Positions 11,159 to 24,031 of a stretch of 64,000 nucleotides of DNA are shown here, piece after piece. The stretch covers positions 806,001-870,000 of the forward strand of contig VZRR01007842.1 of assembly GCA_013398015.1 (NCBI GenBank), given 5' to 3'. Source of the stretch: Oreocharis arfaki. Taxonomy: Eukaryota > Chordata > Aves > Passeriformes > Paramythiidae. Below the pieces are notes generated by a model. It saw only the letters and a program-made list of their open reading frames with translations, searched no databases and was not told the origin of the DNA. How positions within the stretch are numbered: the first letter of the stretch is position 1; the number at the start of each line of letters is the position of its first letter. The position numbers and the translations under genes are program-made.

Positions 11159-14100
11159 TGTTTTTAATGAAACTGAGCATCATGGTCAGATAAGTATCTA
11201 ACGTGTATCTTTGGTAGTTCCCAACAGGCATTCCAGAATAACAGCTGAATCCCAAAAACCAGACCTGTTACTCAGATATTAGGAGCCCTTAGAGCTAAAA
11301 CCAGGTCAGTCTTGACATACCCATCGTGAAGTGATGAACACTTAGACTCTTCATTGTTCACAGTATGTACACGTTTCTTCATTTGTACGAAAATCCTCCA
11401 TGCAGGAAAGCATTTTGTCGCTTGCCTTTTAATCACTCCTGTCACCAAGATAATCTGAGGTTTAGACAGGTATCAACACATAGTCAGTCTCTTCAGCATG
11501 AACCCATTTACCCACATACAGATTTTTTTTTTTTTTAGATGGACAAAGACAGCTCTGCATGAGGGAAGGAAATGCTTGCTATGAATAAAAGAACATAAAA
11601 CCGTCATTCTCCACTTTGCACCATGTAAGAGAACTATATAAAGAGAATCTGTTCTGGCACCTATTCCAGCCGAGCTCTTTCTGCAGTCTAGAAAAAAAAC
11701 CCCTACAATGTGGTAACCTCTGTCTCTGCCTCACTTACTCTTACAGAAAGTTAAAAACCACATACATTTTTCATTTCACAAGCCTGTCATGATGAAAAGA
11801 TACTTTGCAAGTTTTCTCAGAGACAATGTTATTTGCTGAATAGAAACGCAGCTTTTAGAGGTAAAGTTCCTATTCACACATACAGTTTGCCAAATAGAAT
11901 AATTAAACTAAAATCTTAGATGTGAAACAATTAGAAGGCAAGATAACCATGCCAAAAAATATGTCGAACAAGGAAAATCAAAATACATTGATTGCCCTAG
12001 TGATTTCACAGCTGCATCCAAGATTGTTCAGACAACACTGGTCTTCATTAAAAGCATCAAATCACTGCAAAATCAATTAAGGGTGAAAACAGTGAATTCA
12101 CTAGTGTGAATATCTCACATGAGAAAGCAAGCTGAAACCGCAACACAAACACTTCTGCAACCTCAGAAGCATCCTTTCCAAGAACCACTGGATGTCAGAA
12201 TGAAAGAAAAAAAATTAGAAGTCACCACTTCAGATTAACATCAGGTCACCTTAACCCTAAGAAATCATTTGCATATTTTGACAAAGCATTGCTGTTTACC
12301 TAAATCCCTTCACAAACAGGGACACTATACTTCCCTCTTTAATGCCTCAGGGAATAGTCATCTTTTATACAAAATCTGAGTTGTCCTATCAACAGTCTAA
12401 GGCTGTATCTGTGAAAAAACTTTCCACAATTCCTCCTACATTATTCTCTTTTAGCTGTCTTTGCACTGACCCACCTTTGTTAGCAGAAATTCCAAAAGAC
12501 TTCTTGCTTTGAAAAAACCCCTCCCTTCTTTTAGTCTTGCTACCTGTCATCCTTGCCTCTTGTACAAAATTTTCCTAAAAACAACTGCTCCAATCCTTTG
12601 CCTTCCTGTTTTGATGCTTACCTGCTGTACTCATTTTTGCCTCATCAAAGGAGAGTTTCAAGTCCACTGTCTGGTAGATAGACTCTATGGTGAATAGGAC
12701 TCAAAGATATAGAGATTAGAAATAAAAATTTTATCCCAGCTTTCCTTAAAAGATCAGCTTTCAAATAACTTGCAAGTGTCCCAGGTTTTTGTGCCGCTCA
12801 TTTTAAACCCAGTCCTGTTTTCAAAACTATTTATAAAAATAATATTGCTGAGCAGATTCCCCCTATGATAGATGACAGTGATTCTGCTTGCTTTGCAAGA
12901 GATGTCTGATGAGTGAAAGCCTGTCTGTGAAAAAAACATTACGATGATCCATAGATACGAGAAGTACATGCCCAGAAAAACTGATTTCCACTTCCAGCAA
13001 TGCTATGCTGCCTCAGAAACCAACCTCCACATCATTGTGTCTGGGAACATGTACCACCTTGGATGTAGGAAAGATGAACTAGTCCTGCAGAAAGCAGGTT
13101 TGTGTAAACAACACGTAAAACATTTCAGGAGGGGCTTTACTGTCCTAGAAAATCTGGAAGATGCTGCTTCTCACAGCTTCCAACATCAAGTCACTGCAAT
13201 TTCACTGCAGTTAATAGATCTCCTTTCCATGTGCTGGTGCCAGGAAGCACAACCTAAGCCTGTGCCTGGCCTAGGCTCGCTGCTGCAAGGGATAAAAGTC
13301 TACTGCACTGCCTAAACAAGAAGAGACTGTACTAGTCTTTTCTATTGGATAAGAAAAGAACTCCGGTGCTTCCTAACCACTGTGCTGGCACTGACAAGAA
13401 GGAAAATACAGCTGTACTTAATGAACCCTTTTTAAGAAATACAGAACTAAATCAAATTATAATAATCCAAAATCCATATACCAATAAACCTCACTCAAAA
13501 AACCTCAGTTTCTAAAAAAAAGCACAATCTAATTTGCCTTGCAATAGGAGACAGAAGAGCGACACATTTCCCTCAAGTGATAGGAAAGCACCTCACAGAA
13601 GAAAAAACATGTGCACAAAACCTCAAATCAAACAAACTTCTTCTCAGCGAACAACTGTATTTAAATTCATAGCCTTGAGACAGGTAATGCTATGTACCAA
13701 GCAAAAAAAGAACTGGAGCAATTAATTTAGGCAATCTTCTGAGAAATCTAGAAAAAATTTTGATAAAGAGCAGTAGAGAAAGGAAAAATCCAGTACCAGT
13801 ATATACACATCCCAAACAATGTTATGTAATATGGCATTGCTGGTTAAGCATATTGTCTGTGATTCTGCGACATGGAAACATGTACGTTCAGACCTGAGAG
13901 GTATAGTGATAGCAGCTTACCAGGAGAATCTTTTTATTAATTCAGATCTTTCACACAATTTCTAATGTACATGAATTCAAGAGGCTCACTTGAATTCGAT
14001 TGTATTCACCAATGTTTTCTCAGGAGTGCACACAATTCCCCAGGCCCAAGACACACAGAAGAACCTAGGTAAAAGTCCCTTCCAGCCAAAGTCTCTAGAG

Positions 14101-15196
14101 CTTCTAAAATTTTCCATGCTTCTTTGCGCTAACAATGTGTTACCGTGGTTTTGCTGTATCTTTGCTCTTCCTTCCTCCCACAAAAACAATTTTTATGCTA
14201 GTGATACATAATCCACCATTACCTGTTATTTCACAGGCATGGCCAGACTCCCTGGCATTAAATGAGAACTAAAAGTATCTCGCTAAGAACTTTTTCTTTC
14301 TGGCTACCTCACTACTTCATGTACATACACAGACATTGTTTAATGACCACATTTTTAATGTAATGTCTCATTATTTCTGCTCAAAAACTGGATGAACTAT
14401 AGTCATACTTAAAATTTAACCTTTGCTATAACTGCATTTCTCTGTTCATTGATTTATTTTTCTTAATTATAATATTGCTGATGCCCTCAGTATTGTATCT
14501 GCTGCAACACAGACGACTGCTGATACATCTGGCCCCACAATTTGCCCTTCACTTTCTCAGTATGTCCTCTAGGCCCACATTCCTGTACATGGTTTCAGGT
14601 CATGTCACTGAAATAGTTATTTACATATTTCATTGATTCTTCATACCTAAGGAAAATGTGCCATGGTCACTCATTGATTTTCCCTTTGGTTACGGTTATG
14701 AGGAAACTGATCTTATTATCGTCTCCGAATACCTAGACAACTTTAATGATCCAGCAAAAATTTGTCCATACTCATCTGTCTCCAGACTAAAATGGAGCCA
14801 GTAAGCAACAGTTACAGTGAAACCAAGTATCAGGAAAAACAACTTTTTAATTACTATTTTAAAAGAAATTCAAATAGACTACTCAAAAAGAAAGTTGATG
14901 TTATAGAAAGCCTTTACAAATACACAGATTCTGGAAAATACAGAAATGCTCTTGTAGGATTCTGCACAGATTCTTATTTTTACCATTTACCTTAGGTCAT
15001 CTTCCAGCAAAGACTGAAAAGAAACATGATCAGTAAACAATATACATTTCCATGACAAAAATGCATTTTCTAGATATTTAAACTGACAAGCTCTGTGTCA
15101 AGCTTCTTCTAGTCTAGAACACTGGCAACCTAGACATGCAGACAGGGTAGGACTTACTAGCAATATTTATTTGCTTACAGTCAGAGAATCCAACAG
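11159..15196. other. Unique noncoding DNA
   Basis: No repeat or gene is recognised. There is a T14 run at 11523-11536. A plus-strand open frame of 123 codons with an ATG (12944-13315) has no domain, signal peptide or recognisable similarity and no splice or polyadenylation context that I can support. Confidence 0.5.
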
Positions 15197-15882
15197 ATGA
15201 ATGTAAACAAAGCAGAACTTCAACTGGAAGCTTATAAGGAAGAAGACAGCAGGAAATGGGACAACACAAACCAATATTTCAACTGCAGCAGGCAAGCCAA
15301 CTTCTCTAAGTTCTTTGTCCACAGTCACAAATTCAGTACATTTCTCAGAGCTGTAGAGGCAAACAGCAAGTGCCCCCTGTGCTTCAGAACAATATTATTC
15401 AGACTAGGAGAAGGCCAATATTTCAGAAAGGTCTGTGCTCTTGCCACTGAAGAATACACCATTTCTGGGAAATCTACAGTCTCCTGGGAGCATTGTCTCA
15501 CCCCTGAGGCTAGATGTGGACATTCTCCATCTGCAACCCCTGGTTCTTCCAGGGAAGCAGTATTGCAAGGTTCAAGAGCTTGGTCAGCTTGGTCACACTT
15601 ATCTCTCGGATGCTGCCCAACCTCCTCACAGCTTCTCAAGTATTGCAGCTGCCCAAAACAGTCAGTGGCACGAAGGACTTTACTGAAACGGCCTACAGAG
15701 TGCAGGAGCCTCTCCCTGTTTCTCTCTTTCTGCCTAGGCCAGAGCTTTTTAATGCAGCCAGAGCAAGCTCTGCTCCAGAGATAAACTGGGCACATTTCTC
15801 TCCACTCCCTGCTTGCAGATAGGAATTGAAGTATGGTTGTTTTCTGGGGAAGTTCAAGGATCAAGATCACGCATGACAGCAA
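15197..15882. other. Cluster of overlapping unrecognised open frames
   Basis: This segment is noticeably richer in G+C than its surroundings and nearly free of stop codons in four frames at once: plus strand 15197-15784 (195 codons, ATG start), 15435-15686 and 15514-15822, and minus strand 15325-15882 (185 codons, but beginning at a TTG; the first ATG leaves about 156). Simultaneous openness in opposing frames is typical of composition rather than selection on one protein. No transmembrane segment, zinc-binding pattern or known motif stands out. It may be an exon of a noncoding RNA, a decayed retrocopy, or chance. Confidence 0.2.
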
Positions 15883-18800
15883 AGAGAGTAAAGAGAAACA
15901 CTTCTATTAGAATTTAATGGGTAAATGAGCATGGCAGAGAGGAGAAACACACTAGAAAATTCGCTAGCCATTGCTAGTTTTATGACCATAACAACCCTCT
16001 CATTGTTTATGAAGAACAGCCTCCCTTGTGACTGAAGCTTCTGCACGAAGGACTTTAGGATTCCAATATCTACCCAGCCAAAGACACAATTAAGCCCAGC
16101 TATCAGAGAACAACAACAAAACTTCAAATATTCAGGTCTTTTGGTATTGACAAGCTTTTTATCTGAAAGTTACAACAGCTTCTCATATTTGCCACAGATC
16201 TACTACTATTTTTGCACATTCTAGTAAGACCGAACGAAAAAAAAGACATATGATATCTTATGACTTTTTTCACTCCCTCTTTCTACATTCACTAAGATTT
16301 GTGACATCTGAACTCTAACCACAATGTGGGCATTTTTATGGTCAACATCATTTCTTTCACACTGCCATTTGTTTCACAAAATTACTTCCATTGTCATGGA
16401 CTTGAGATTTACAGCTGAAGCTGGCAGAACCATTTCTGAGCACAATATATCAAGGGGAGAATAAGAAAAAATAGTTCATAAAGAAAAGCTGACTACTACC
16501 TTAATTATTGAGAGACTACTACATCACAAAAGCATTGAGGAGATTTCAGAAATTGACAAAGTCACAAAACTCATAATTTTAGAAGCACCATGCTTTTTAA
16601 AACTCACCAAAAGTTGCTTTTGATGGTGGGAATTGGAGGTCTTCATAAGCACTGACAGTTTTACTCTGCATTTCTCAGCCAGGCAAATCATTCCAGCATT
16701 TTCTTTTGTTGCTCATCTCCAGCTGATGTGAGGCCACCAGCCAGCTGTCTTCATTTCTTTAGCTTCTGACACTCAGGATGTCATTGTTTATGCCTCACCT
16801 GCCTTTTCCCGTGGATGAAGAAGGAAATATATTTGTGAGCTTTTTATTTTACTGCATTACTTATTTCATTATCCAATCAGGTTACAAATCAAAGTACACT
16901 TCAAAATCATGATTAAACAATCCACATACCCTATACTCTACCGCCATCAGACATGAATTTCACATACTTATCACTTAATTTATCCATTGACAACAACAGT
17001 CTGTGCTATCAGTCAACCTGGTTATATGGCGAGAATAACATTCAAAGATTTTTATTTTCCAGTTCACATGAGGTTTTGACATAACCCCATGTGTACCACA
17101 TACCAAGCTAAACAAAGGTTTGAAAGCACACACACAAACACACGCGTATTTATATGCTCCATTTAACAATGGTTTCTGTACCTCATTGGTATCACAAAAT
17201 ATTTCTCTAAATAGCTTCAATGTTATTTCATGGGAGGGCTCATTGCAATAAATTACAAAGCATAGAATTTAAAAGAATAAAAAAATAAATCAAACTTCGT
17301 GTGTGAATGTGTTGTTGCAAACCAGCCACAATGCAGCGATATGCTCAGTGCTGCACACACACAGAACCAAGCCTGAATTTGCGATTACTGAGCTTCAGCA
17401 TCAAAAAACCTGCCATCATTCTACTGTACAAAGTAGGGATGAACAAATTTGCAAGCTCTGTAAATATTCTTGCTAGGGTAGTGTTTGGCTGTACAGGAGC
17501 ATGTGGTGTGGTGTTTAGTAGGATAAATGAAGCCAGATGAATATGAAAGGCAGCACCTAAGTAATTACAGCTCTCCTTTTCACCACAGGGCACATGAGAA
17601 GAACACAACCTGAGTGGTGGGGTCAGCTTTCTAGGCTGGTCACCTGACACAGGGCAGGTGACAATAATCCTCCATTCATACAGCTATTTCAATACCTTTG
17701 GTGAGATGCTGGCAAGCACAGGGTAAGCTCTGGTTCTGCATGGAGAGGTCTGTACTACTCCTTGTGAAATCAGACAACTGCACGAAGCCAGCCATATGCA
17801 CACATTTTTCAGGTGGGCTTTGCCTGCTATCTTTATGAAGAGTAGTCTCTACATTGTGCCTCTGCTATCAAATAGAGCAAACATTGCAAGACTGATATAT
17901 TTTATAAAATCATACTCTTTGCAAAGCTGAAAATGTTATTAGATGGAGCAGAGATACTTCTACTTGCCAGACAGAGCAGTTCTCCTTTGAATGTTATGTT
18001 GTACTATACGATAGAATATATCACCCATTTGCTTAAGTTTCAAAATGAAGAGCACTTTTATGACAGGTAAATGCAAGTAGATGGAGAAAAGATTTTTCCA
18101 GGAAATTCAGTTTTGCATGAGTTCATCCTCACTGCTAACCCTACATTTGCAACATGTGAAAGTTTCCCATACAATCAATAAAATACAATCAGCCTCATCT
18201 TGCTTTTTGAAATAATATTGAAGTCAGGTGCAGCAAAATAAGAATACATCAAGGTTTACTTATGTCTTGAATAGGACCAGAGGCTAGTTAAAAGTTAGAA
18301 AATTATTACAAAATAATAATTTACAAAGATAAAAAGAAGTAACATGGACTCTCAAGAAAAAACTAAGAATTTCAAGGACTGCACCACTCCAAAGGGCCTT
18401 ATACTTTTACAATAAATTGACAAAACTTGAAGATGCAGTAAGATTATTTGGACACTGACATCTAAGTTCAGCCACTGAGAAGGACTTTTCATATTCTGCT
18501 GGTGAGTGCTGTAAAGGCAGACTCTACTTCAGAATGGCAAGAAAATTAACCAGGAGATCAAGCAAACTAATTGGAGCTACACCAAGGATCCTTATGGAGA
18601 GTTCGAAACGACAGATAGATCCCTGGAAAAAACAAACCCAAAAAAACTAACACAGGTTTTTCATCTTCTAGCAAGTGCTGCAATAATTAGTCAGTTAGCA
18701 TGCCCTTGCTGCCTCTTTTGAATGTTTATTATTGTCAACACAAACTTCCTTAGATTAATCAAGGTCAATGAAGGGTGTAAAGGGAATTCACCATAATTAG

Positions 18801-19345
18801 AGCCTCTTAAAACGTTTAGACACACAGGATGCACTCTGTGGAAGTTTAGCATACACAGAGTGGGGTACATCCCTTAGTTACCTTCAGTGGTGTTTGCTAC
18901 ACATAGACAAACGATTTGTCGTTCTGCAAACTGAGCAGCTTGCTACTCTGCCAGCAGCAGCAGTAAGAGCCACTTCAAAGTCAGCCTTCTATTTTGCTGG
19001 GCATGAAGCAGTTTTGAAAATACTACTGCTTGCTAAATACCAAGGGAAAGGGCAGGATCCTCCTTGGCGGCACACAGGGATGCTCAGTATCTCTCAGGAA
19101 GTTTGAAGGATCTTTGACCTTCCAATAAAAGGTTGTCTGTTTAATTTGAAAACTTCACGACAGTGCTAGATTTTCCTTTCATAAACACAGTATCATCAAC
19201 TCTTGTTGTTACAACCCTTCGGTGTTTGTTCACGGGACACGAGTACTGATGCTTGGTAATTCTCATGGTAGCGTCCGCCCTGCTGCAGGACAAAGCTTTC
19301 TGCTCTAAGACAGAGTGGAGCTAAGTCCAGATATGTCTAGTGCTG
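15883..19345. other. Unique noncoding DNA
   Basis: AT-rich sequence with no recognised gene or transposable element. A short CA-rich patch lies at about 17129-17146. Open frames are all below about 105 codons and unremarkable. Confidence 0.55.
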
Positions 19346-19368
19346 AAAAAAAAAAAAAAAAAAAAAAA
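19346..19368 (+). repeat. A23 homopolymer
   Basis: Twenty-three consecutive A residues, the longest pure homopolymer in the window. The preceding 150 bp contains no AATAAA and no element I recognise, so a retrocopy origin is not supported. Confidence 0.95.
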
Positions 19369-21079
19369 GGCTTGGCAGGAATTTTGAGGGTTTTCGTGAT
19401 CTTACCAGAAAAATAGGACAGGTCTCCAGACAAAACTCTTTGTGTGCCAGTATTCCTTACACTGATCTATGGGTGATCTAGAGCATTGAGTTCTAAAGCA
19501 ACCACTATTTTAAACAGTTACTATGCATTTACTGCAACTAAAGCTGACCTAAAACTTTGGGAAGACCTGCATTCTGCCAGCTGCCTACCAAGCTGGAAAC
19601 CAGGTTCCTGCAGTGCCCATAACCTTGAACACCCTGATGGCCTAGGAAGCCAGCTGCCTAGGGAATGGCTTTAAACAAAAGAATCTTTCTTTCTTCCAGT
19701 TGACTGGTTCACTGGGTTTCTCCTCACAAATATTTAAACTACATTAAAAATACTATTTTTTTAAGCATTTGATCCGATGTGGTACCAAAATGATTCCTTG
19801 TTCCAAGCTTTCCTACTCCACAAGATAGAAAGAATATTTTCCTCCCTCTGAAAATTGCATAGGAGAGAAATTCCTTTTTCTAGCCAGCACCATCTGGATG
19901 TAAAGCTTAAAATGTCAAGAGGGCATGAAGGGAACTACAGCAGGCCAGCTTCCTACACAGGGAAGGCTAATGTTAATTTACATACTCATTAAAATTCAGC
20001 ATGCTTCAAAAAGATAGAAGAAAATTGAAGTAGATAATATATAAATGGAGTAAAAAGTAACAAAAAGCAGAGATAGCCTAAAAGCAGGAAAGAGAGAAAA
20101 AAAAATACTGCAGACATTGAACAATCTGAGAAATGAAACTGTTGAAAAGTCAGAACTTGATATAAAACTTAAGAGAAAAAATCTCTTTATAGGAAAAACA
20201 GTAAATATATCTAGACCAGCAGATCTCAAGTTTGCTGTAACTGGGGTTTCATCTAACAGCAGGAGCTATTTCCAGAGGCCAACCCACTTCAATTACATAG
20301 AAGAAGAAAGATGCTGAATGTGCAAGACTCTCGGTGGACCATCACTGCTCCCAGTGCTCTGGAAGATCTTTCCCAGTTTGACTTTATACATTGAGACAAC
20401 AAAGCATGGTAAGTGCAGAAGAGGCATTTTTAGAGGAAAGGTGCCCTGAAGCTACTATAACTGGTCCAAGCAGGATTTCCTCAGTTCAGAGGATAGCATG
20501 CAGCAGTCACATCCATTTTCAATATTACCACAGAGAGCGAAAAGGCCCAGGGTGTCCTCCCCCTCACAAAAACGTACAGACAACCTTATAACTTGACAGT
20601 CACGGGTTCACAAAGGCAATTTATGTTGGTTTCTCAGCATCTTTCCGTGGTGTTTACACCAACTTCCCTCACGGGATTCCGGACACATGGGAAATATTTT
20701 TGTGGCTGTTCTCCATACCACTGTATTTCTCTGTGCTATAGAAAGAAAAGAGATCTCTCTGACATGCATCATGGGATGTCAGAACCGTAATAAAGCCTCC
20801 GGAGCTCGTTAGCATCACTTTTGTCCTTCTTACTCTCCTCATTGGAATCAGTCCAGAACATAAAATTTACCTTGTACAAAAATTGTACAATATCCAGCAA
20901 GAAGAGGTGAATTAATTTAATCTCTAAAGTTCTGTGTAAACTTTGCACATCTAGCTAAATAATCACCAGAACTTTGAAGAAGAATATATAGACTAGTTGG
21001 AAGGACTATAACTATAAATGCATTCCGCCATCAGTGTCCAAAAGCCAAGCATACGTAAGTAATGCCAAATTACTTACCA
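19369..21079. other. Unique noncoding DNA
   Basis: No supported gene. Two copies of the self-complementary octamer TTGTACAA lie three bases apart at 20872-20879 and 20883-20890, a small dyad-symmetric patch. Other open frames are short and unrecognised. Confidence 0.5.
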
Positions 21080-21760
21080 AAAAAGCCATGTTTTTGTTGT
21101 GAATAAATCCTAATTGCAGAGGGACAAAGCAAAAAAGTCCAGCAGAATGTGCTGATATCAGTATTTCACACACTGAACCATAGGATACAGCAGCAATATT
21201 CCACCTGCTCTTCTCACCGATATAAACAACACATTCATTCTAAATTAGAAAAAATTTTGCTGCGTCTTGAAGTTATTAAGAAGCAGGATAGTGTAACTGA
21301 GAGTGGTTTACCAGCTTCGGAGTAAGTAGCTTGTGCAATGCTGTCTTGTAACCCAAGATACTTCTGTTGGATACCTATTGTAAATTCAATAATTTTTTCT
21401 TCTTTGTAAGTATCATACATGGCAAAGCCTCCAGAAACACATTCTGATGCCAAACTAAAGTTAAAAGAAACTGCAGAACATGCAGTAGAAATATCCTGAG
21501 GTAGACATAGGGAAAGCAGCTGGCACAAGAATAAGGTTGATTGGATCTTTAGCAATCATTTGTTCATCGAGATACACACCATCAGCATCTCCCCCTTGAA
21601 CTGTGGCCTTATAACATTCCCAAAAGCAGCCATAATGACACAGCTGCTCTGATGTTTCTCCTCAGGAAAGGATCATGTTCTACAACAAAGCTGAAAACAC
21701 GAGCATGAAGAAATGTGGAATTATGTTTGGGAACAGTTGAAGTTTCATCGCTTCATTACC
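21080..21760 (-). pseudogene. Possible decayed coding sequence, unidentified
   Basis: On the minus strand two long open stretches lie end to end in different frames. One runs about 65 codons from a stop near 21665 to a stop near 21470. It contains the coding-like peptide GGDADGVYLDEQMIAKDPIN followed by a hydrophobic run. The second runs from about 21555 to 21235 (106 codons, starting at a non-ATG codon) and continues after one stop toward 21080. The switch between frames, plus in-frame stops, would fit a frameshifted pseudogene or retrocopy. I do not recognise the protein family. No poly-A tail or flanking duplication was seen. Chance openness in AT-rich DNA remains a serious alternative. 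Confidence 0.2.
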
Positions 21761-23760
21761 CAGACCTTCTATTTGCCATTTTCTTTCTCAAATCTTCCTT
21801 CTTGTTTACCCTACTCCCTTTCTTAGCTTGCCTTCCTTCCCTCTGCTAGATGCAAATTTAATATTTCACAGTTCTGTTATTAGCTTTAAATTAATATTTT
21901 ATTCTTATAGTCAATATTAATGCTATCCAGCATAAGAAAATTACCATTGCTCTGTATACCACACAGTTTGTGAAAATAGAAAGCTCAGAATCACTGAGAT
22001 TTTGTTCTGTGCTGTGACCTTCGCTGTGAAAATGAAAAAAAAAAATAAACCCATTCCATGAAATTGCTTCTCCTGGCAAAGATTTGTCACACAGTGGTTT
22101 TCATTCACTGCTCTGACCCAGTACCTTGCAAAATCATGGGATCGATGGGCTGCAGCAGATAGAAAAGCACACATACCTGGTCACTGACAATACAGGCCTG
22201 GATCAGCCCAAGAAGGTGCCTGCCTTTCACAGCAAGATGCCTGGTGCCAGCTGGGAACACCAGGCAAGCAAAAAGTGACAGTTGCTGCAGAGTTTGCAGA
22301 TGTCACCACTTTTCATCTCTACACATAAGTGAATTTTCAAGGTAAAATAAATTCCAAATTCAACCCTCAGGTCAGCAAAAAAAAAAAAAAAACGCTTCAA
22401 AGCAAAGATTCTTCTTGAGGATCATCAAAGCAATTTAAGAGCAGCAGATTCATTTGCTCCTTACAGCTTTCAGACTAACTCTTTTAATTTAAAGTTAATA
22501 TCATCTTTATTTAACAAAGAGCTTAAGCACAAAAGGCTACAACTTAAAGCACCAGCATTTAAGGATGAAGCCACAGTGAGAACTTAAAAAATGTCAGCTC
22601 TCAACTCTGTATCTAGATACCAAATCAACAAGATTCAGATCAAGTTTATACGAGCTACTTCTTATTTGGCTCCTTGTATGACTTCAGTTTCGTATTCCTA
22701 AGAAAGTAATATCCTCATGTCCTCATTCTGTCACTCTAGATTTCAATGGTGCACAGAGTTTTGTCAGCTGGATTCCTGACACACACTCAAAACAGGCGAA
22801 TGGTGTAAAAAAGGCAAAAAATATACATCTGTCTCCTCTGCTCCCACCTCTATTATTAAACAAGAGCCCAACAAGCCAACTCCTTGGGTTTTATTTTTTC
22901 ATCTCACTAGGAGTCATGATCTCTTCAGAATCAATTACAACAGCAGAAAGAAGATGCTTTGTTTCACATAAACATGTACTTAAAGACTGTGAAGCTGCAT
23001 TGATCCCGTGCTTATCTGGGAAGATGTTGCTGCAATTAAGATCAGCAATGCAAACAATTCTCAGAGTCCTTGACTCCCAAACACTACAGCCAGTAGTTTT
23101 ACTGTGCTGGGTGACCCGTGATCCAGCAGATATATGACAAACTCTGTAGTGTCTTAGGGGTAGACACTCTGCTCTTAGCACCCTAAGCCAGCTGCAGAAC
23201 TGACTCACTGAACTTCCAGAACATAATTCAATAGTCTCAACAGCATGCAGCAAATTATAAAAAGAGCCAGCCAGCCAGCCGGCCAATCTTACAGCACTTT
23301 CTGTATGTACAAACTGGACCTGATGCTGTTCAAAAAAAAATTGAAAGCAGTTTCCATTTATTTTTCTATGTCAATAGAAAGATTTTAGCCAGCCGGTGTA
23401 TTATTATAATCTAAAGTTCTTTCACAAAGAACACTTACAAAACAACATTCAATAATTTTTCCAAAATGTGTTTTAAAAGGTTCAATTAAGGGAAGCAAAT
23501 TAATTTCAGGATATTCAACACTAGAGCTACAAAACGAATTGGCTTATTTTTTTCAGTAGTTGAAATGCATGAGTGTGGTGCATGGAAATCAGTTTCAGGA
23601 TTACCCAAATGAAGTATTTTTCATTTTTAACTGACATAAAAAATTGAAAATATTTTGGTTTGGGTTGAAATATGACATCTTTATTTCCTTCGGGAATGTT
23701 TTCCCTGTTCTTTAAATTATGTTTACTAGAGCTTCCTGTAAAAAAATTTCACTTAGAAAA
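21761..23760. other. Unique noncoding DNA
   Basis: No supported gene or mobile element. There is an A17 run at 22377-22393 and a short AGCC tandem repeat (about five units) at 23265-23284. A 131-codon minus-strand open frame (22891-23286) overlaps the AGCC repeat and has no recognisable feature. Confidence 0.55.
23265..23284. repeat. Short (AGCC)n microsatellite
   Basis: About five AGCC units, the last altered to GGCC. Seen directly; too short to suggest more than replication slippage. Confidence 0.8.
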
Positions 23761-24031
23761 ATCACAGAATCACAGAACGGTTTTTGTTGGAAGGTCATAG
23801 TTCAAGAAGTGTTTGGACAATACTCTCAGGCACATGGTGTGACTCTTGGGGATGGTCCTGTGCAGGGCCAGGAGCTGGGCTCAGTGGTCCTTATGAGTCC
23901 CTTCCAACTCAGCATATTCTGTGATTCTAGGGTTCTGTGAGCCTCTAGAGATAATGTTGGCCAACCCCCCCTTAAATATCTCCAGAGACGGAGATTTCAC
24001 AACCTCATTTCCTCGCTGTTCTTGCCATTTT
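23761..24031 (-). mobile_element. CR1 LINE 3' tail, antisense, split by a second CR1
   Basis: The left part (23761-23794) reads ATCACAGAATCACAGAAC then a GGTTTTTGTTGGAAGG stretch, the reverse complement of a CR1 3' end. The matching continuation (GAGCCTCTAGAGATAATG..., then a CCAACCCCCC motif and CTCCAGAGACGGAGATTTCA) appears only after position 23938. Across the gap the expected GGAAGG-GACCTCTAGAG order of antisense CR1 tails is restored almost exactly. One old antisense CR1 therefore appears to have been interrupted by the sense element at 23795-23938. There is no open frame. Confidence 0.85.
23795..23938 (+). mobile_element. CR1 LINE 3' tail, sense, nested inside another CR1
   Basis: About 144 bp of sense-orientation CR1 3' untranslated end: CAAGAAGTGTTTGGACAATA at the left, the usual GGTGTGACTCTTGGGGATGG and GGGCCAGGAGCTGGGCTCAG motifs, then CCTTCCAACTCAGCATATTC, and the terminal octamers TTCTGTGATTCTAGGGTTCT. 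It is heavily 5'-truncated, as CR1 copies usually are. It lies opposite in orientation to its host element, so its tail can pair with the host's left arm (23761-23778 with 23916-23940). Confidence 0.85.

Noticed and set aside
19346..19368. A23 tract as the tail of a processed retrocopy
   Set aside because: No AATAAA, coding remnant or flanking duplication lies upstream.
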